From: DSVZ01 sp037439785
Lineage (GTDB): Bacteria > Verrucomicrobiota > Verrucomicrobiia > Limisphaerales > J093
Direction: 5' to 3'
Assembly: GCA_037439785.1 (NCBI GenBank)
Contig: JBBIVJ010000003.1
Location: forward strand, 62,001 to 126,000
DNA length: 64,000 bases
Shown: in pieces, positions 26,967-35,484 of the stretch
How positions within the stretch are numbered: position 1 is the stretch's first letter
Layout: each line of letters starts with the position of its first letter
Notes under the pieces: model-generated
The model's input: only the letters and a program-made list of their open reading frames with translations
Told to the model about the DNA's origin: nothing
Databases searched by the model: none
Translations under genes and position numbers: made by a program

Positions 26967-27110
26967 GCCCCCAAAGCACCAGAGGACTGGCGCCTGTCTG
27001 CGTGCGCCGCACAGACAGGCACTCCACCAGCTGGCGCACCCGGTGGGGCACCCCTGGGGCGCGGCCGTGTCCTGGAGTGCGGCAGTCCTCTGCCGCCTTC
27101 TAGCCGGCAA
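26967..27110. repeat. Module A, copy 1 (nested inverted repeats)
   Basis: Three pairs of complementary arms are visible: CAGAGGACTG (26980-26989) with CAGTCCTCTG (27083-27092); CCTGTCTG (26993-27000) with CAGACAGG (27012-27019); GCACTCCA (27019-27026) with TGGAGTGC (27073-27080). Related copies occur at 46.8, 51.2 and 53.6 kb. This is the most complete copy. Confidence 0.75.
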
Positions 27111-27138
27111 GAAACCGGGCGCCTGCAGCGCAACGTAG

Positions 27139-27180
27139 GGCAGGCTACCCAGCCTGCCGTATCGCCGGCTTCCAGCCGGC
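27139..27180 (+). repeat. REP-like double hairpin, copy 1
   Basis: GGCAGGCT-ACCC-AGCCTGCC, linker CGTATC (sharing one base), then GCCGGCT-TCC-AGCCGGC. The same layout recurs three more times in the window with compensatory base changes. Confidence 0.75.
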
Positions 27181-27218
27181 GGGCGGGCGGCTGAATGGGC
27201 AGTCAACGCTGCGGGGCC

Positions 27219-27250
27219 GGAGTTTCGGAGTTTAGGCGTTTCGGCATCTT
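27219..27250. repeat. Heptanucleotide tract (TTTCGGA type)
   Basis: AGTTTCGGAGTTTAGGCGTTT continues with a period of seven; the unit TTTCGGA is the complement of TCCGAAA seen near 16.85 kb. Confidence 0.5.
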
Positions 27251-27325
27251 GGTGGAGTGAGGCTGCCCCGGCAACGGGGTTTGCAGGCGAGGACGCCTGC
27301 ACCACAAAGGCAGGCCAGCGGTCTG

Positions 27326-27395
27326 CACCACAAAGGGAGGGTCGGCGTCCCCGCCGACCCTGCCGCCTCCGCCGGCTCCGGCCGGCGGCTACCCG
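27326..27395. repeat. Partial repeat modules before the WYL gene
   Basis: Contains GGGAGGGTCGGCGTCCCCGC, shared with the module A copies at 46.8 and 51.2 kb, followed by CTCCGCCGGCTCC...GGCTACCC, a relative of the CCGGCTCACGCCGG module. Confidence 0.6.
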
Positions 27396-27409
27396 CGGCG
27401 TGGAGGGGG

Positions 27410-28438
27410 TCAGGTCGGGGGGAGCGGATGGGCCTCGAGCAGGGCGCGGGCCGCGGCCTGCACGGCGGCGATCAGCTCCGGCGGTTCCTGCACGGTGACC
27501 TCGCCGCCCCAGCCCAGGACCCAGCGCTGGATTTCCACCAGGCTGGAGAGGCGCAGGTGCAGTTCCACGCCACCGTCGGGCAGGTCGCGCAGTTGCTGGG
27601 AAGGGTGCCAGCGTTTTTCGCGGATGTAGTCGGCCACGCGAGGGGTGAAGCGGAGGCGGACGTCGTAGCGGCCTTCGCCCGAGTGCACGCCGAAGCTGTG
27701 GCGGAGGCGGGCGTCCATGGAAAAGCCGGCGGGCTTGGGGAAGGTCTGGCCGGTAGGGCGCAGGGCCTGGATGCGGCCGGGGACGAAGGTGCGGACGGCG
27801 CGGCGGAGGTGGTCGAAGGCGAAGAGGTACCACTCGCCGTTGATGTTGGCCAGGTGGTAGGGGTCCACCCGGCGCGGCTCGGGGGCGGGGCGGCCGGGTT
27901 TGCGGTAGTGGATTTCGAGTTGTTCGCGGCGCAGGACCGCGCGGGCCAGGCCCTCGAAGATGGCGCGGTCGAGCAGGGGTTCGACGCGGGTGCGGAACGA
28001 GATGGTGCGGTCCCAGTCGGCCAGATGCAGGGAAACAGTGTCAGGCAGGGCGGCGGCCAGTTTGTTGAGGGCGCTGAGCAGGGGCTGTTCGAAGCTGGTG
28101 CCGCGGTACTGCTGGATGGCCTTTTCGGCAACCACCAGGGCGAAGAGTTCGCCTTCGGTGATCTGGAGGGTGGGGAAGGCGCTGACTTCCTGGGTGTAGA
28201 AGTAGCCGTGCCGGTGGGGGTCGTATTCGAGGGGGAGGTTGAGGCGGTCGCGCATGAAGTCGAGGTCGCGCTGGATGGTTTTGACGCAGACCTCGAGCTC
28301 GCGGGCCAGGAGGGTGGCGTTGGGGTAACGGCCGGCCGCCAGGGCCTGGTGAATTTGCAGCATCCGCTGGAGCGGCGGGCGGGCGCGGAGCGCCGCGGGC
28401 ACGGCGGCGGGAGCGGCGGACCGGGCCTTGCGCTTCAT
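27410..28438 (-). CDS. WYL-domain transcriptional regulator (YafY/PafBC type)
   Basis: DNA-binding regulator of 342 residues. An N-terminal helix-turn-helix (about residues 25-75; ATLLARELEVCVKTIQRDLDFM) precedes a WYL domain (about 150-235; ILRREQLEIHYRK-type strand, VDPYHLANINGEWYLFAFD) and a C-terminal WCX domain (LRFTPRVADYIREKRWHPSQ, LGWGGEVTV). WYL domains sense nucleic acids or nucleotides and often control stress or defence genes. It sits 39 bases upstream-in-map from squalene-hopene cyclase, downstream of it in transcription on the same strand, so co-transcription with the hopanoid/MscS genes is likely. Targets are unknown. Confidence 0.9.
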   Translation of the reverse strand: MKRKARSAAPAAVPAALRARPPLQRMLQIHQALAAGRYPNATLLARELEVCVKTIQRDLDFMRDRLNLPLEYDPHRHGYFYTQEVSAFPTLQITEGELFALVVAEKAIQQYRGTSFEQPLLSALNKLAAALPDTVSLHLADWDRTISFRTRVEPLLDRAIFEGLARAVLRREQLEIHYRKPGRPAPEPRRVDPYHLANINGEWYLFAFDHLRRAVRTFVPGRIQALRPTGQTFPKPAGFSMDARLRHSFGVHSGEGRYDVRLRFTPRVADYIREKRWHPSQQLRDLPDGGVELHLRLSSLVEIQRWVLGWGGEVTVQEPPELIAAVQAAARALLEAHPLPPT

Positions 28439-28477
28439 GGCGTCAAAGGGTTTGCCCGCCAGCGGCCGCGACGCGGT

Positions 28478-30514
28478 TCAAGCCGTCGGCGGGGCGAGGA
28501 CTTCCGGCAGGGCGTGGGAGGCGCCGTTGACAGGGCCGCCGGCGGCGGCGACCAGCTTGCGCCAGGTGGCCAGGGCCAGCAGCGGCCAGGTGTTCCGGTA
28601 CATGTCGTACTTGAGGTAGTACACGCGCGGGAAACCGGTGCCGGTGGTTTCGTCCTCGGTCCAGGAGCCGTCGGGGTTTGATGTGCGAGTGAGGAACTCG
28701 ATGCCGCGGAGCAGGCCGGGGTGGTTGGGGTCGCCGAAGGTGCAGAGGCCCATGACGGCCCAGGCGGTCTGGGAGGCGGTGCTGGGGCCTCGGCCCTTGA
28801 AGACGGGGTCTTCGTAAGTGTCGCAGCGCTCGCCCCAGCCGCCGTCGGGGTTTTGGATGCTTTCCAACCAGGCGCCGGCCTTGCGGAGCCAGGGTTGATG
28901 CATGTCCACGCCCAGGGTGTGGAGGCCGCGCAGGACCTGCCAGGTGCCGTAGATGTAGTTGACGCCCCAGCGGCCGTACCAGGAGCCGTCGGGTTCCTGG
29001 GTCTTGCGCAGGTAGTCGAGGGCCTTGCGGACCTGGGGGTGGTCGAGGGGGAACTTTTCGTGGCCGAGGACCTCGAGGATGCGCGCGGTGATGTCGGCAC
29101 ACTCGGGGTCGAGCATGGCGTTGTGGTCGGCGAAGGGGACCTTTTCGAGGATGTTGTTGGTGCAGTCCTTGTCGAAGGCGGCCCAGCCGCCGTCGCGGCA
29201 CTGGAAGGAGAGCATCCAGTTGAGGCCGCGGCGGTAGGCGGCGTCGCGGGCGGCGGGGTCGTCGGTGGGGGTCAGACGCAGGGCCAGCAGGACCATCGCG
29301 GTGTCGTCCACGTCCGGGTTCCACTGGTTTTCGAATTCAAAGACCCAGCCGCTGGGTTCGATGGGGGCGGGATTTTTGTGCTGCCAGTCGCCGCGGAAGC
29401 GGATTTCCTTGCTCAGGAGCCAGGTGGTGGCCTTTTTGAGGGCAGGGTGGTCGGCGGGGACGCCGGATTCGCGCAGGGCGATGGTGGTGATGGCGGAGTC
29501 CCAGACCGGGGAGAGGCAGGGCTCCATCCAGACGTGGTCGGCGTTCTGGTGTTCGAGTTTATTGAGGTCGGCCTCGGCCTTGCGCACCAGGGGGTGCTCG
29601 TCCGGGTAGCCGAGGACCTTGAGGGCGATGAGGGAGTTGAGGATGGCGGGGAAGATGGCGGCCAGGCCGTCGGAGCCTTCCATGCGCTCGCACATCCACT
29701 GTTCGGCGCGGCGGAGGGCGCGGCGGCGGAAGGGGTGGATGCCGGCGCGGGCCCAGAGTTCGGCGAACTTGTGGAGCTTGTCCAGGGCGAGGAAGAAGTT
29801 GCGCCAGGTGAAGAGGTGGGGCCAGGGGTCACGCGGCAGACGCAGGTCGCGTTCGTGGTAGCCTTCGGGGAATAATTCGTGGATGTCGCAGCCGACGGGG
29901 CGGGTGGGGCGGAAGTGGTTGATGATGGCCAGGGGCACGAGCATGGCGCGGCTCCAGTTGCTCATGTCCCAGAAGTTCACGCGGAACCATTTGCCGATGA
30001 GCAGGACCTCGCAGGGGATGGTGGGGACGTATTTCCAGGGGTAGAGGCCCAGCAGGGCAAGGTAGAGTTTGGAGAAGGTGTTCATCCGCGGCACCCCGCC
30101 CAGGCTCAGGGCCACGGCGCGGGCGCGCAACATGCGGGGGTCGGTGACGGGGATGCCGGCCAGTTTGAGGGCGAGGTAGGCCTTGATGGTGGCGTTCACC
30201 TCGGCGGGGCCGCCGTGGTAGATGTTCCAGCCGCCGCCGGGGAGCTGTTGGGAGAGGATGTAGTTGGCGGCCTTCCGTTGCCACTCGGGGTCCACACGGC
30301 CGTCCCATTGCCGGAAGGCGATCATGTCGGCCATGATGGTGGTGTCCACCATCAGCTCGCCGAGCCAGTAGCCGTCGGGTTTCTGGAGCCCCAGCAGATG
30401 GTGTTGGGCCTGCTGGATGGTGCGCTCGACGGCCGGGACCAGTTGGCGGGCACCGGTCCGGGCCACGGCGACATGGGCGGCGGTCGTTTGGGTTTCGAGT
30501 TTGCTGACCGGCAT
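28478..30514 (-). CDS. shc: Squalene-hopene cyclase
   Basis: Membrane-associated triterpene cyclase that converts squalene to hopene, the first hopanoid. The protonating DXDDTA motif is present at residues 401-405 (DVDDTA). Several QW repeats are visible (QKPDGYWLGEL, GGGWNIYHGG, CRDGGWAAFD, EPDGSWYGRWG, NPDGGWGERC). The ATG at 30514 gives 678 residues, a normal length; the frame remains open upstream only as a shadow of the MscS gene. Neighbouring genes are the WYL regulator and an MscS channel, with gaps of about 40 bases. No hpnC/D/E squalene-synthesis genes are in the window. Confidence 0.95.
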   Translation of the reverse strand: MPVSKLETQTTAAHVAVARTGARQLVPAVERTIQQAQHHLLGLQKPDGYWLGELMVDTTIMADMIAFRQWDGRVDPEWQRKAANYILSQQLPGGGWNIYHGGPAEVNATIKAYLALKLAGIPVTDPRMLRARAVALSLGGVPRMNTFSKLYLALLGLYPWKYVPTIPCEVLLIGKWFRVNFWDMSNWSRAMLVPLAIINHFRPTRPVGCDIHELFPEGYHERDLRLPRDPWPHLFTWRNFFLALDKLHKFAELWARAGIHPFRRRALRRAEQWMCERMEGSDGLAAIFPAILNSLIALKVLGYPDEHPLVRKAEADLNKLEHQNADHVWMEPCLSPVWDSAITTIALRESGVPADHPALKKATTWLLSKEIRFRGDWQHKNPAPIEPSGWVFEFENQWNPDVDDTAMVLLALRLTPTDDPAARDAAYRRGLNWMLSFQCRDGGWAAFDKDCTNNILEKVPFADHNAMLDPECADITARILEVLGHEKFPLDHPQVRKALDYLRKTQEPDGSWYGRWGVNYIYGTWQVLRGLHTLGVDMHQPWLRKAGAWLESIQNPDGGWGERCDTYEDPVFKGRGPSTASQTAWAVMGLCTFGDPNHPGLLRGIEFLTRTSNPDGSWTEDETTGTGFPRVYYLKYDMYRNTWPLLALATWRKLVAAAGGPVNGASHALPEVLAPPTA

Positions 30515-30555
30515 TGCGGGGACTGTGGGGGGGTTCCGGGACGCCGTAAAGCGGA

Positions 30556-31842
30556 TTAACGGGCGGGGGGCGGGGGTTCGGCCGGCAGGGGCGGCTGCGG
30601 CATGCCGGTGATGCGCCAGTCCGAATCCTGTTTCACGTACAAGGTGCGGGTGGGGAAGGCGAAGCTGAGGCCGGCGGCGTCGAAGCGCGCCTTGAGGGTG
30701 AGGTTCATCTCCTGCATCCCGGCCAGGTAGGCCTTGTAGTCGGTTGAGTTCCACCAGTGGATGACCAGGAAGTTGAGCGAGTGATCCGCAAACTGGTTGA
30801 AGCTCACCCAGACGTCGGCGGTCATGGGGTGGTGCTTGAAGACCTCGGTGATGATCTCCCCGGCCAGCTTCACCTTCTCCGCCGGGGTGTCGTAGGTGAC
30901 GCCGAGGGTCATCACGGTACGGATGTTGGGGCGCTTGGAGATGTTGGTGATGGCGGCGTTGGCCATGGTTTTGTTGGGGATGGTGACCAGGTGGCCATCC
31001 AGGTTGCGCAGGCGGGTGCTGCGCAGGCCGATTTCCTCGACCACCCCGTCGAAGGTGTCCACCTTGATGCGGTCGCCCACCACGCAGGGGCGATCCAGGA
31101 AAAGGGTCAGCGCCCCGAAGAGGTTGCCCAACGTGTCCTGGGCGGCCAGGCCCACCGCCAGGCCGCCGATGGACAGGCCGGCCAGGAGGGTGGTGACCTC
31201 GACGCCGAGGTTCTGCGCCGTCACCAGCACCGCCAGCAGGATGATGAGGTAGCGGCCGACCCGCCGGAACAGCGGAAGCAGTTGCTTGTCGAGCAGCGGT
31301 TCCTCGGCGACCTGGCTGCGCTGGCGCCAGAACACCAGCAGCAGGTCCACCGCCTTGATCACCATGTAGGTGATGGACCAGGCCACCACCACCCGCAAGC
31401 CCTTGGCCAGGTAATCCTGCACCACCGCCGGCCAGGCAAAAACCCGCAGGCCGAAGTTCAGGACGATCACGAAGGTGATCACCTTGACCGGTCCCCGGAC
31501 CACCTGGATCAGGAAGTCGTTGTATGCGGTCCGCGTCCGCGCCGTCCACGCCTTGAGGCGGCCCGCGACCAGGGCGTGCACCACCCAGGCGCTCAGGAAG
31601 GCCAGGCCGATGTAGGCGACAAAGGCCAGGTACTTCCACAGCGGCTCGCCCAACAGGTCGGTGCGCAGCACGGGAATTTGCTCCAACCACCGCCCCACCG
31701 CCTCGGTGGGTGCGCCCGCCGTGGGGGCCACCGCGGGGCTGGCCGGGGCCGTATCCCCGGCCCGAGCGCCCGCGGCCATTGCCCATCCCGCCCAGCCGCA
31801 CCAGCAGGCGGCAGCCCAGAATCGGTTTTTGATCTCACGCAT
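30556..31842 (-). CDS. MscS-family mechanosensitive ion channel
   Basis: Inner-membrane channel that opens under membrane tension. Four hydrophobic segments precede the pore helix, recognisable as VTTLLAGLSIGGLAVGLAAQ, then DTLGNLFGALTLFLDRPCVVGDRI. The cytoplasmic beta domain follows (VEEIGLRSTRLRNLDGHLV, then IPNKTMANAAITNIS). A signal-like hydrophobic N-terminus ends near residue 30. The ATG at 31842 is preferred to one 13 codons upstream because it starts the hydrophobic leader. It lies 41 bases from squalene-hopene cyclase on the same strand, so membrane-lipid synthesis and tension sensing may be co-expressed. Confidence 0.92.
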   Translation of the reverse strand: MREIKNRFWAAACWCGWAGWAMAAGARAGDTAPASPAVAPTAGAPTEAVGRWLEQIPVLRTDLLGEPLWKYLAFVAYIGLAFLSAWVVHALVAGRLKAWTARTRTAYNDFLIQVVRGPVKVITFVIVLNFGLRVFAWPAVVQDYLAKGLRVVVAWSITYMVIKAVDLLLVFWRQRSQVAEEPLLDKQLLPLFRRVGRYLIILLAVLVTAQNLGVEVTTLLAGLSIGGLAVGLAAQDTLGNLFGALTLFLDRPCVVGDRIKVDTFDGVVEEIGLRSTRLRNLDGHLVTIPNKTMANAAITNISKRPNIRTVMTLGVTYDTPAEKVKLAGEIITEVFKHHPMTADVWVSFNQFADHSLNFLVIHWWNSTDYKAYLAGMQEMNLTLKARFDAAGLSFAFPTRTLYVKQDSDWRITGMPQPPLPAEPPPPAR

Positions 31843-31946
31843 GGTTTGCACCTTGGTTGGGTCCGGCGCCCTTCGAGTCACGGCCCGCGTGTTGCCCGGT
31901 CTGAAGCGACGGCCGGGTTATGTCACCCAAGGGGCGGCGCCGACGT

Positions 31947-33389
31947 TCAACCGGCTTCCGCCGCTTCCGCCTCCTGGCGGCGTTTGCGGGCGATGGCGTG
32001 GGTGGCGTATCCGTAGAACACCTCCGCGCATTCCATGAGCGTTTCCGAGAGCGTGGGATGGGGGTGTACCGAGAGCGCCAGGTCCATGGCCGTGGCGCCC
32101 ATCTCGAGGGCCACCACGCCCTCGGCGATCAGCTCCCCGGCACCGTGGCCGACGATGCCCACGCCCAGGAGGCGCTCGGTCTCCGGGTCCACCACCAGCT
32201 TGGTCATGCCGTCGGGCCGGTCAAAGGTCAGCGCCCGGCCCGAGGCCGACCACGGGAACTTGGCCACCTCGACCGCCAGGCCCCTGGCCCGCGCCTCGGC
32301 CTCGGTCAGGCCGCACCAGGCCAGCTCCGGATCGGTGAAGACCACCGCCGGGATGATGAAATCCTCGGCCGTGGCCGATTCGCCCAGGATGCGCTCGACG
32401 GCGATGCGGGCCTCGCGCGAGGCCTTGTGCGCCAGCAGCACCCCGCCGGCGATGTCGCCAATGGCCCGGATGCGCGGGTCCTGGGTTTGCTGGTACTCGT
32501 CCACCTCGATGAAGCCCTTCTCGTCGCGGGTCACGCGGGTGTTTTCCAGGCCCAGGTCCTCGGCGTTGGGCACGCGGCCCACGGCCACCAGGACGCGGTC
32601 GTAAAGCTCCTCGCGCGTCTCGCCGTCCCATTCCAGCACCACCTTGATCTGGGCGCCGCGGGTGGCCATCTCGCGCACCTTCACCCCGGTACGGATTTCC
32701 TTGAAGCGCCGGGCCGCGCGGGCGGCGATGGGCCGGGCCAGGTCAGGGTCGGCGCCGGTGAGAATCTGGTCGGCCGCCTCGACGACCACCACCTGACTGC
32801 CGAGGGTGGCATAGACGGTGCCCAGTTCCATGCCGATGTAGCCGCCGCCAACCACCAGCAACGTGGGAGGGATGTCCTCGACTTCCAGCGCCTCGGTCGA
32901 GGTCATGATGCGCGGGTTGCCCAGGTCAAAGGCCTTGGGCATGGCCGGCTTTGAGCCGGTGGCCACGATGGCATGGTGGAACCGGATGAACTGCTGGCCC
33001 GTGGCGGTCTCGACCCGCAGCGTCTCCGAGTCCTCGAAATAGGCGCGGCCGGTGATCACCTGCACCTGGCGGCGCCGGGCCAGTTGGGCCACGCCGCTGC
33101 CGAGCTTGTGGAGGATGGACTCTTTCCAGGCGCGCAGTCGGGCCAGGTCCACCCGCGGCGGCGGGAAGTGCAGGCCCCAGTGCTCCGCCTCGCGGGTGAC
33201 GTTCAGCACATGGGCAGCGTTGAGGAGGGCCTTGGAGGGGATGCAGCCGCGGTTCAGACACACCCCGCCCAGGCGGGACTCGCGTTCGACCAGGATCACC
33301 TTCCGGCCGTGATCGGCCGCGTAAAAGGCCGCCGTGTAACCGCCGGGGCCCGCGCCCACGACGGCGATGTCCGTTTGCAGGGGTTCCAT
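31947..33389 (-). CDS. lpdA: Dihydrolipoyl dehydrogenase (E3)
   Basis: FAD-dependent E3 component that reoxidises lipoamide of 2-oxo acid dehydrogenase complexes and makes NADH. It shows the FAD-binding VVGAGPGGYTAAFYAADHG, the redox-active disulfide GGVCLNRGCIPSKALL, the NAD-binding VVGGGYIGMELG and the C-terminal His-Glu region VHPHPTLSETLMECAEV. At 480 residues it is full length. The ATG at 33389 lies two bases after the E2 stop; a TTG six bases earlier is possible. It forms a two-gene unit with E2, without the decarboxylase E1. Confidence 0.95.
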   Translation of the reverse strand: MEPLQTDIAVVGAGPGGYTAAFYAADHGRKVILVERESRLGGVCLNRGCIPSKALLNAAHVLNVTREAEHWGLHFPPPRVDLARLRAWKESILHKLGSGVAQLARRRQVQVITGRAYFEDSETLRVETATGQQFIRFHHAIVATGSKPAMPKAFDLGNPRIMTSTEALEVEDIPPTLLVVGGGYIGMELGTVYATLGSQVVVVEAADQILTGADPDLARPIAARAARRFKEIRTGVKVREMATRGAQIKVVLEWDGETREELYDRVLVAVGRVPNAEDLGLENTRVTRDEKGFIEVDEYQQTQDPRIRAIGDIAGGVLLAHKASREARIAVERILGESATAEDFIIPAVVFTDPELAWCGLTEAEARARGLAVEVAKFPWSASGRALTFDRPDGMTKLVVDPETERLLGVGIVGHGAGELIAEGVVALEMGATAMDLALSVHPHPTLSETLMECAEVFYGYATHAIARKRRQEAEAAEAG

Positions 33390-33391
33390 GC

Positions 33392-34687
33392 TCAAAGCCG
33401 TACCAAATGCTCCTCGAACTGCTCGAGGGCCCGGACCAGGTCGGTGATGAAGCGCGCCGCGCTGCCGCCGTCAATGACGCGGTGGTCGTAGGACAGCGCC
33501 AGGGGCAGCAGCGGTCGGCCGGTGACCTGGCCGTCGCGCCAGACCGGCTTCACCGTGGCGCGGCCCACACCCAGGATGGCCACCTCGGGCAGGTTGATGA
33601 TGGGGGTAAAGTGCGCGCCGCCGATGCCGCCCTGGTTGGAGACGGTGAAGGTGCCGCCCTTCATGTCCTCGGCGCTGAGTTTGCGCTCGCGGGCCTTGCG
33701 GGCCAGCTCCTCGACCTCGCGCGCCAGTTCGAGCACGGATTTTTTCTCCGCGTCCCGGATCACCGGCACCATCAGTCCCGCCTCGGTGTCCACGGCCAGC
33801 CCCAGGCTGATGTAGCTCTTGAACACCAGGTTCTCGCCGGTCTCGTCCAGGCTGGTGTTGTAGCGGGGATGTTTTTGGAGGACGAGGGTCAGCGCCTTGA
33901 GCAGCAGCGGGGTCACTGTCAGCTTCACCCCGCGCTCGGCGTAGGCGGTCTGGTGGGCCTGACGCAGCTCGTTGAGCCGGGTCAGGTCCGCCTCGTCGAA
34001 CTGGGTCACCCGCGGCACCGACTCCCAGCTCTCGCTCATGCGCCGGGCGATGGTCTGGCGCAGGGGCGTGAGCGGTTTGAGGGTGATGGGGCCCCACTTG
34101 GCGAAGTCGGGCAGCTCGGCCGGGGGGCGGGCCCTGGCGGCCGGCGCCGCGGTGGCCCGGGCGGCCAGTCGTTGCAGGCGCTGGATGTACGCCCGCAGGT
34201 CCGCCATCTCGATCCGCCCACCGCGGCCACTGCCCCGGATGCGGCTCAGTTCGATCCCCAGGTCCCTGGCCAGACGGCGAAGGGTGGGCGAAGCCACCGG
34301 CGGCGGGCCGCCAGCCGGGGCGGCTTCTTCCGCTTCGTCCACCGGTGCGGCTTCGGACGCTTCTGCGCGGGGACGGGTCGGGGCGGCGGGCTTCGGTGAC
34401 GGAACCCCGGCCGGGGCGGTGGCTGCCGGCGCGGCGGGCGCGGCGTCCGCACCTCCGGCCCCGTCCAGGCTGATCAGCTTCTGGCCCACGCTGACCTTGT
34501 CGCCGGGCTTGACGTGGACAGCGCTGACGGTGCCGCCGGTGGGGGCGGGGATGCTGGCCACGGCCTTTTCGTTCTCCAGCTCGAGGATGGACTGGTCCTT
34601 GGCCACCGTGTCGCCGGGTTTGACGAAGACGTTGACCACGACGCCGGAATCGGCGCCTTCCCCCAGCTTGGGCAATTTGACATCCAT
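33392..34687 (-). CDS. 2-oxo acid dehydrogenase E2 (dihydrolipoamide acyltransferase)
   Basis: Core acyltransferase of a pyruvate or related 2-oxo acid dehydrogenase complex. An N-terminal lipoyl domain carries the lipoylation site ELENEKAVASIPAP (about residues 38-51). An Ala/Pro-rich linker, a peripheral subunit-binding domain (ASPTLRRLARDLGIELSRI, then GSGRGGRI) and the catalytic domain ending SYDHRVIDGGSAARF, with the active-site His and Asp, follow. The ATG at 34687 directly precedes the lipoyl domain; the sequence before it is not protein-like. The 431-residue length with one lipoyl domain resembles PDH E2 of alpha-proteobacterial/Gram-positive type. E1 is not in the window, so the substrate is undecided. 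Confidence 0.93.
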   Translation of the reverse strand: MDVKLPKLGEGADSGVVVNVFVKPGDTVAKDQSILELENEKAVASIPAPTGGTVSAVHVKPGDKVSVGQKLISLDGAGGADAAPAAPAATAPAGVPSPKPAAPTRPRAEASEAAPVDEAEEAAPAGGPPPVASPTLRRLARDLGIELSRIRGSGRGGRIEMADLRAYIQRLQRLAARATAAPAARARPPAELPDFAKWGPITLKPLTPLRQTIARRMSESWESVPRVTQFDEADLTRLNELRQAHQTAYAERGVKLTVTPLLLKALTLVLQKHPRYNTSLDETGENLVFKSYISLGLAVDTEAGLMVPVIRDAEKKSVLELAREVEELARKARERKLSAEDMKGGTFTVSNQGGIGGAHFTPIINLPEVAILGVGRATVKPVWRDGQVTGRPLLPLALSYDHRVIDGGSAARFITDLVRALEQFEEHLVRL

Positions 34688-34964
34688 AAAGCTACTCGCG
34701 CTGAGCCCACGGGACCGGTCCTTGTGGCCCGGCGGGCGGGATCCACCCCGACGGCAGGCGGATAAGCTTGCGACCCCCCGCCGGACTGACAAGCAGATTT
34801 CCCGGTCGCCCGCCTTCGTGGCGGCCGCCGGGCGGCGGCGTCAGGAGGAAGGCACGCCGCTTGACCGGGGGCGGAGATTGGGTCGGCGGTGGAGGGGCGG
34901 GCCAGCGGCGGCTTGCTTTCCGGAGGCCGGGCACCCACTTTGTGGCCGAGCCCGCGCCGCCAGG

Positions 34965-35471
34965 ATGATTTGGAATCGCTCCCAGCTGATTTACGTGATC
35001 TTTGGCGTGGTGGTGCTCGCCGCGGCGGCCGATGTGGCCTGGCTGGCGCCGCAATTGCCCGGGCGGGTGGCGAGCAAGTTCGGCGCGGCCGGCCAGCCCA
35101 TGGCCTGGAGCGAACGCGCCCCCTTCCTGACCGGGCATATCTTCAGCCTGCTCTTCACGGCGGTGTTGTTTGTGGGGGTCCGCCTGGCCGTGTGCCGGTT
35201 GCCGGCCGCCTGGATCAACCTCCCCCACCGCGACTACTGGCTGGCGCCGGAGCGCGAGGAGGCGACCCGCCGCGCGCTGGGGGACTGGTTGCTGGCGCTG
35301 GGCACGGCGGTGCTGGTCTTCCTGGCGGTCACCGGTCACCTGGTCATGCGCGCGAACCTGGCCCCCGAGCCGCGCCTGGGCCGGGCCTTCACCCCCCTGC
35401 TGCTGGTGTGGCTGGGGGTCATGGCGGCCCTGGTGCTGGGGGTTTACCGCCATTTCCGGCTACCGCGATGA
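34965..35471 (+). CDS. DUF1648-like membrane protein
   Basis: Small integral membrane protein of 168 residues. The N-terminal helix is followed by the DUF1648-type segment LAPQLPGRVASKFGAAGQPM, then by three more hydrophobic helices (about residues 47-68, 102-122 and 133-158). Related proteins include the N-terminal part of SdpI-type immunity/membrane proteins, but no Sdp toxin genes are near. The next gene starts 13 bases after its stop and two zinc-ribbon membrane proteins follow, so the three may be co-transcribed. Function unknown. Confidence 0.65.
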   Translation: MIWNRSQLIYVIFGVVVLAAAADVAWLAPQLPGRVASKFGAAGQPMAWSERAPFLTGHIFSLLFTAVLFVGVRLAVCRLPAAWINLPHRDYWLAPEREEATRRALGDWLLALGTAVLVFLAVTGHLVMRANLAPEPRLGRAFTPLLLVWLGVMAALVLGVYRHFRLPR

Positions 35472-35484
35472 CGTGCTTGATGCC

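Larger units (their letters stand above)
26869..27409. other. 541-base repeat-filled intergenic region
   Basis: Between the CRTAC1-like gene and the convergent WYL regulator. It is almost entirely repeats: heptamers (26930-26961), module A (26967-27110), the double hairpin (27139-27180), more heptamers (27219-27250), and partial GC-rich modules (27326-27395). No gene was recognised. Confidence 0.7.
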
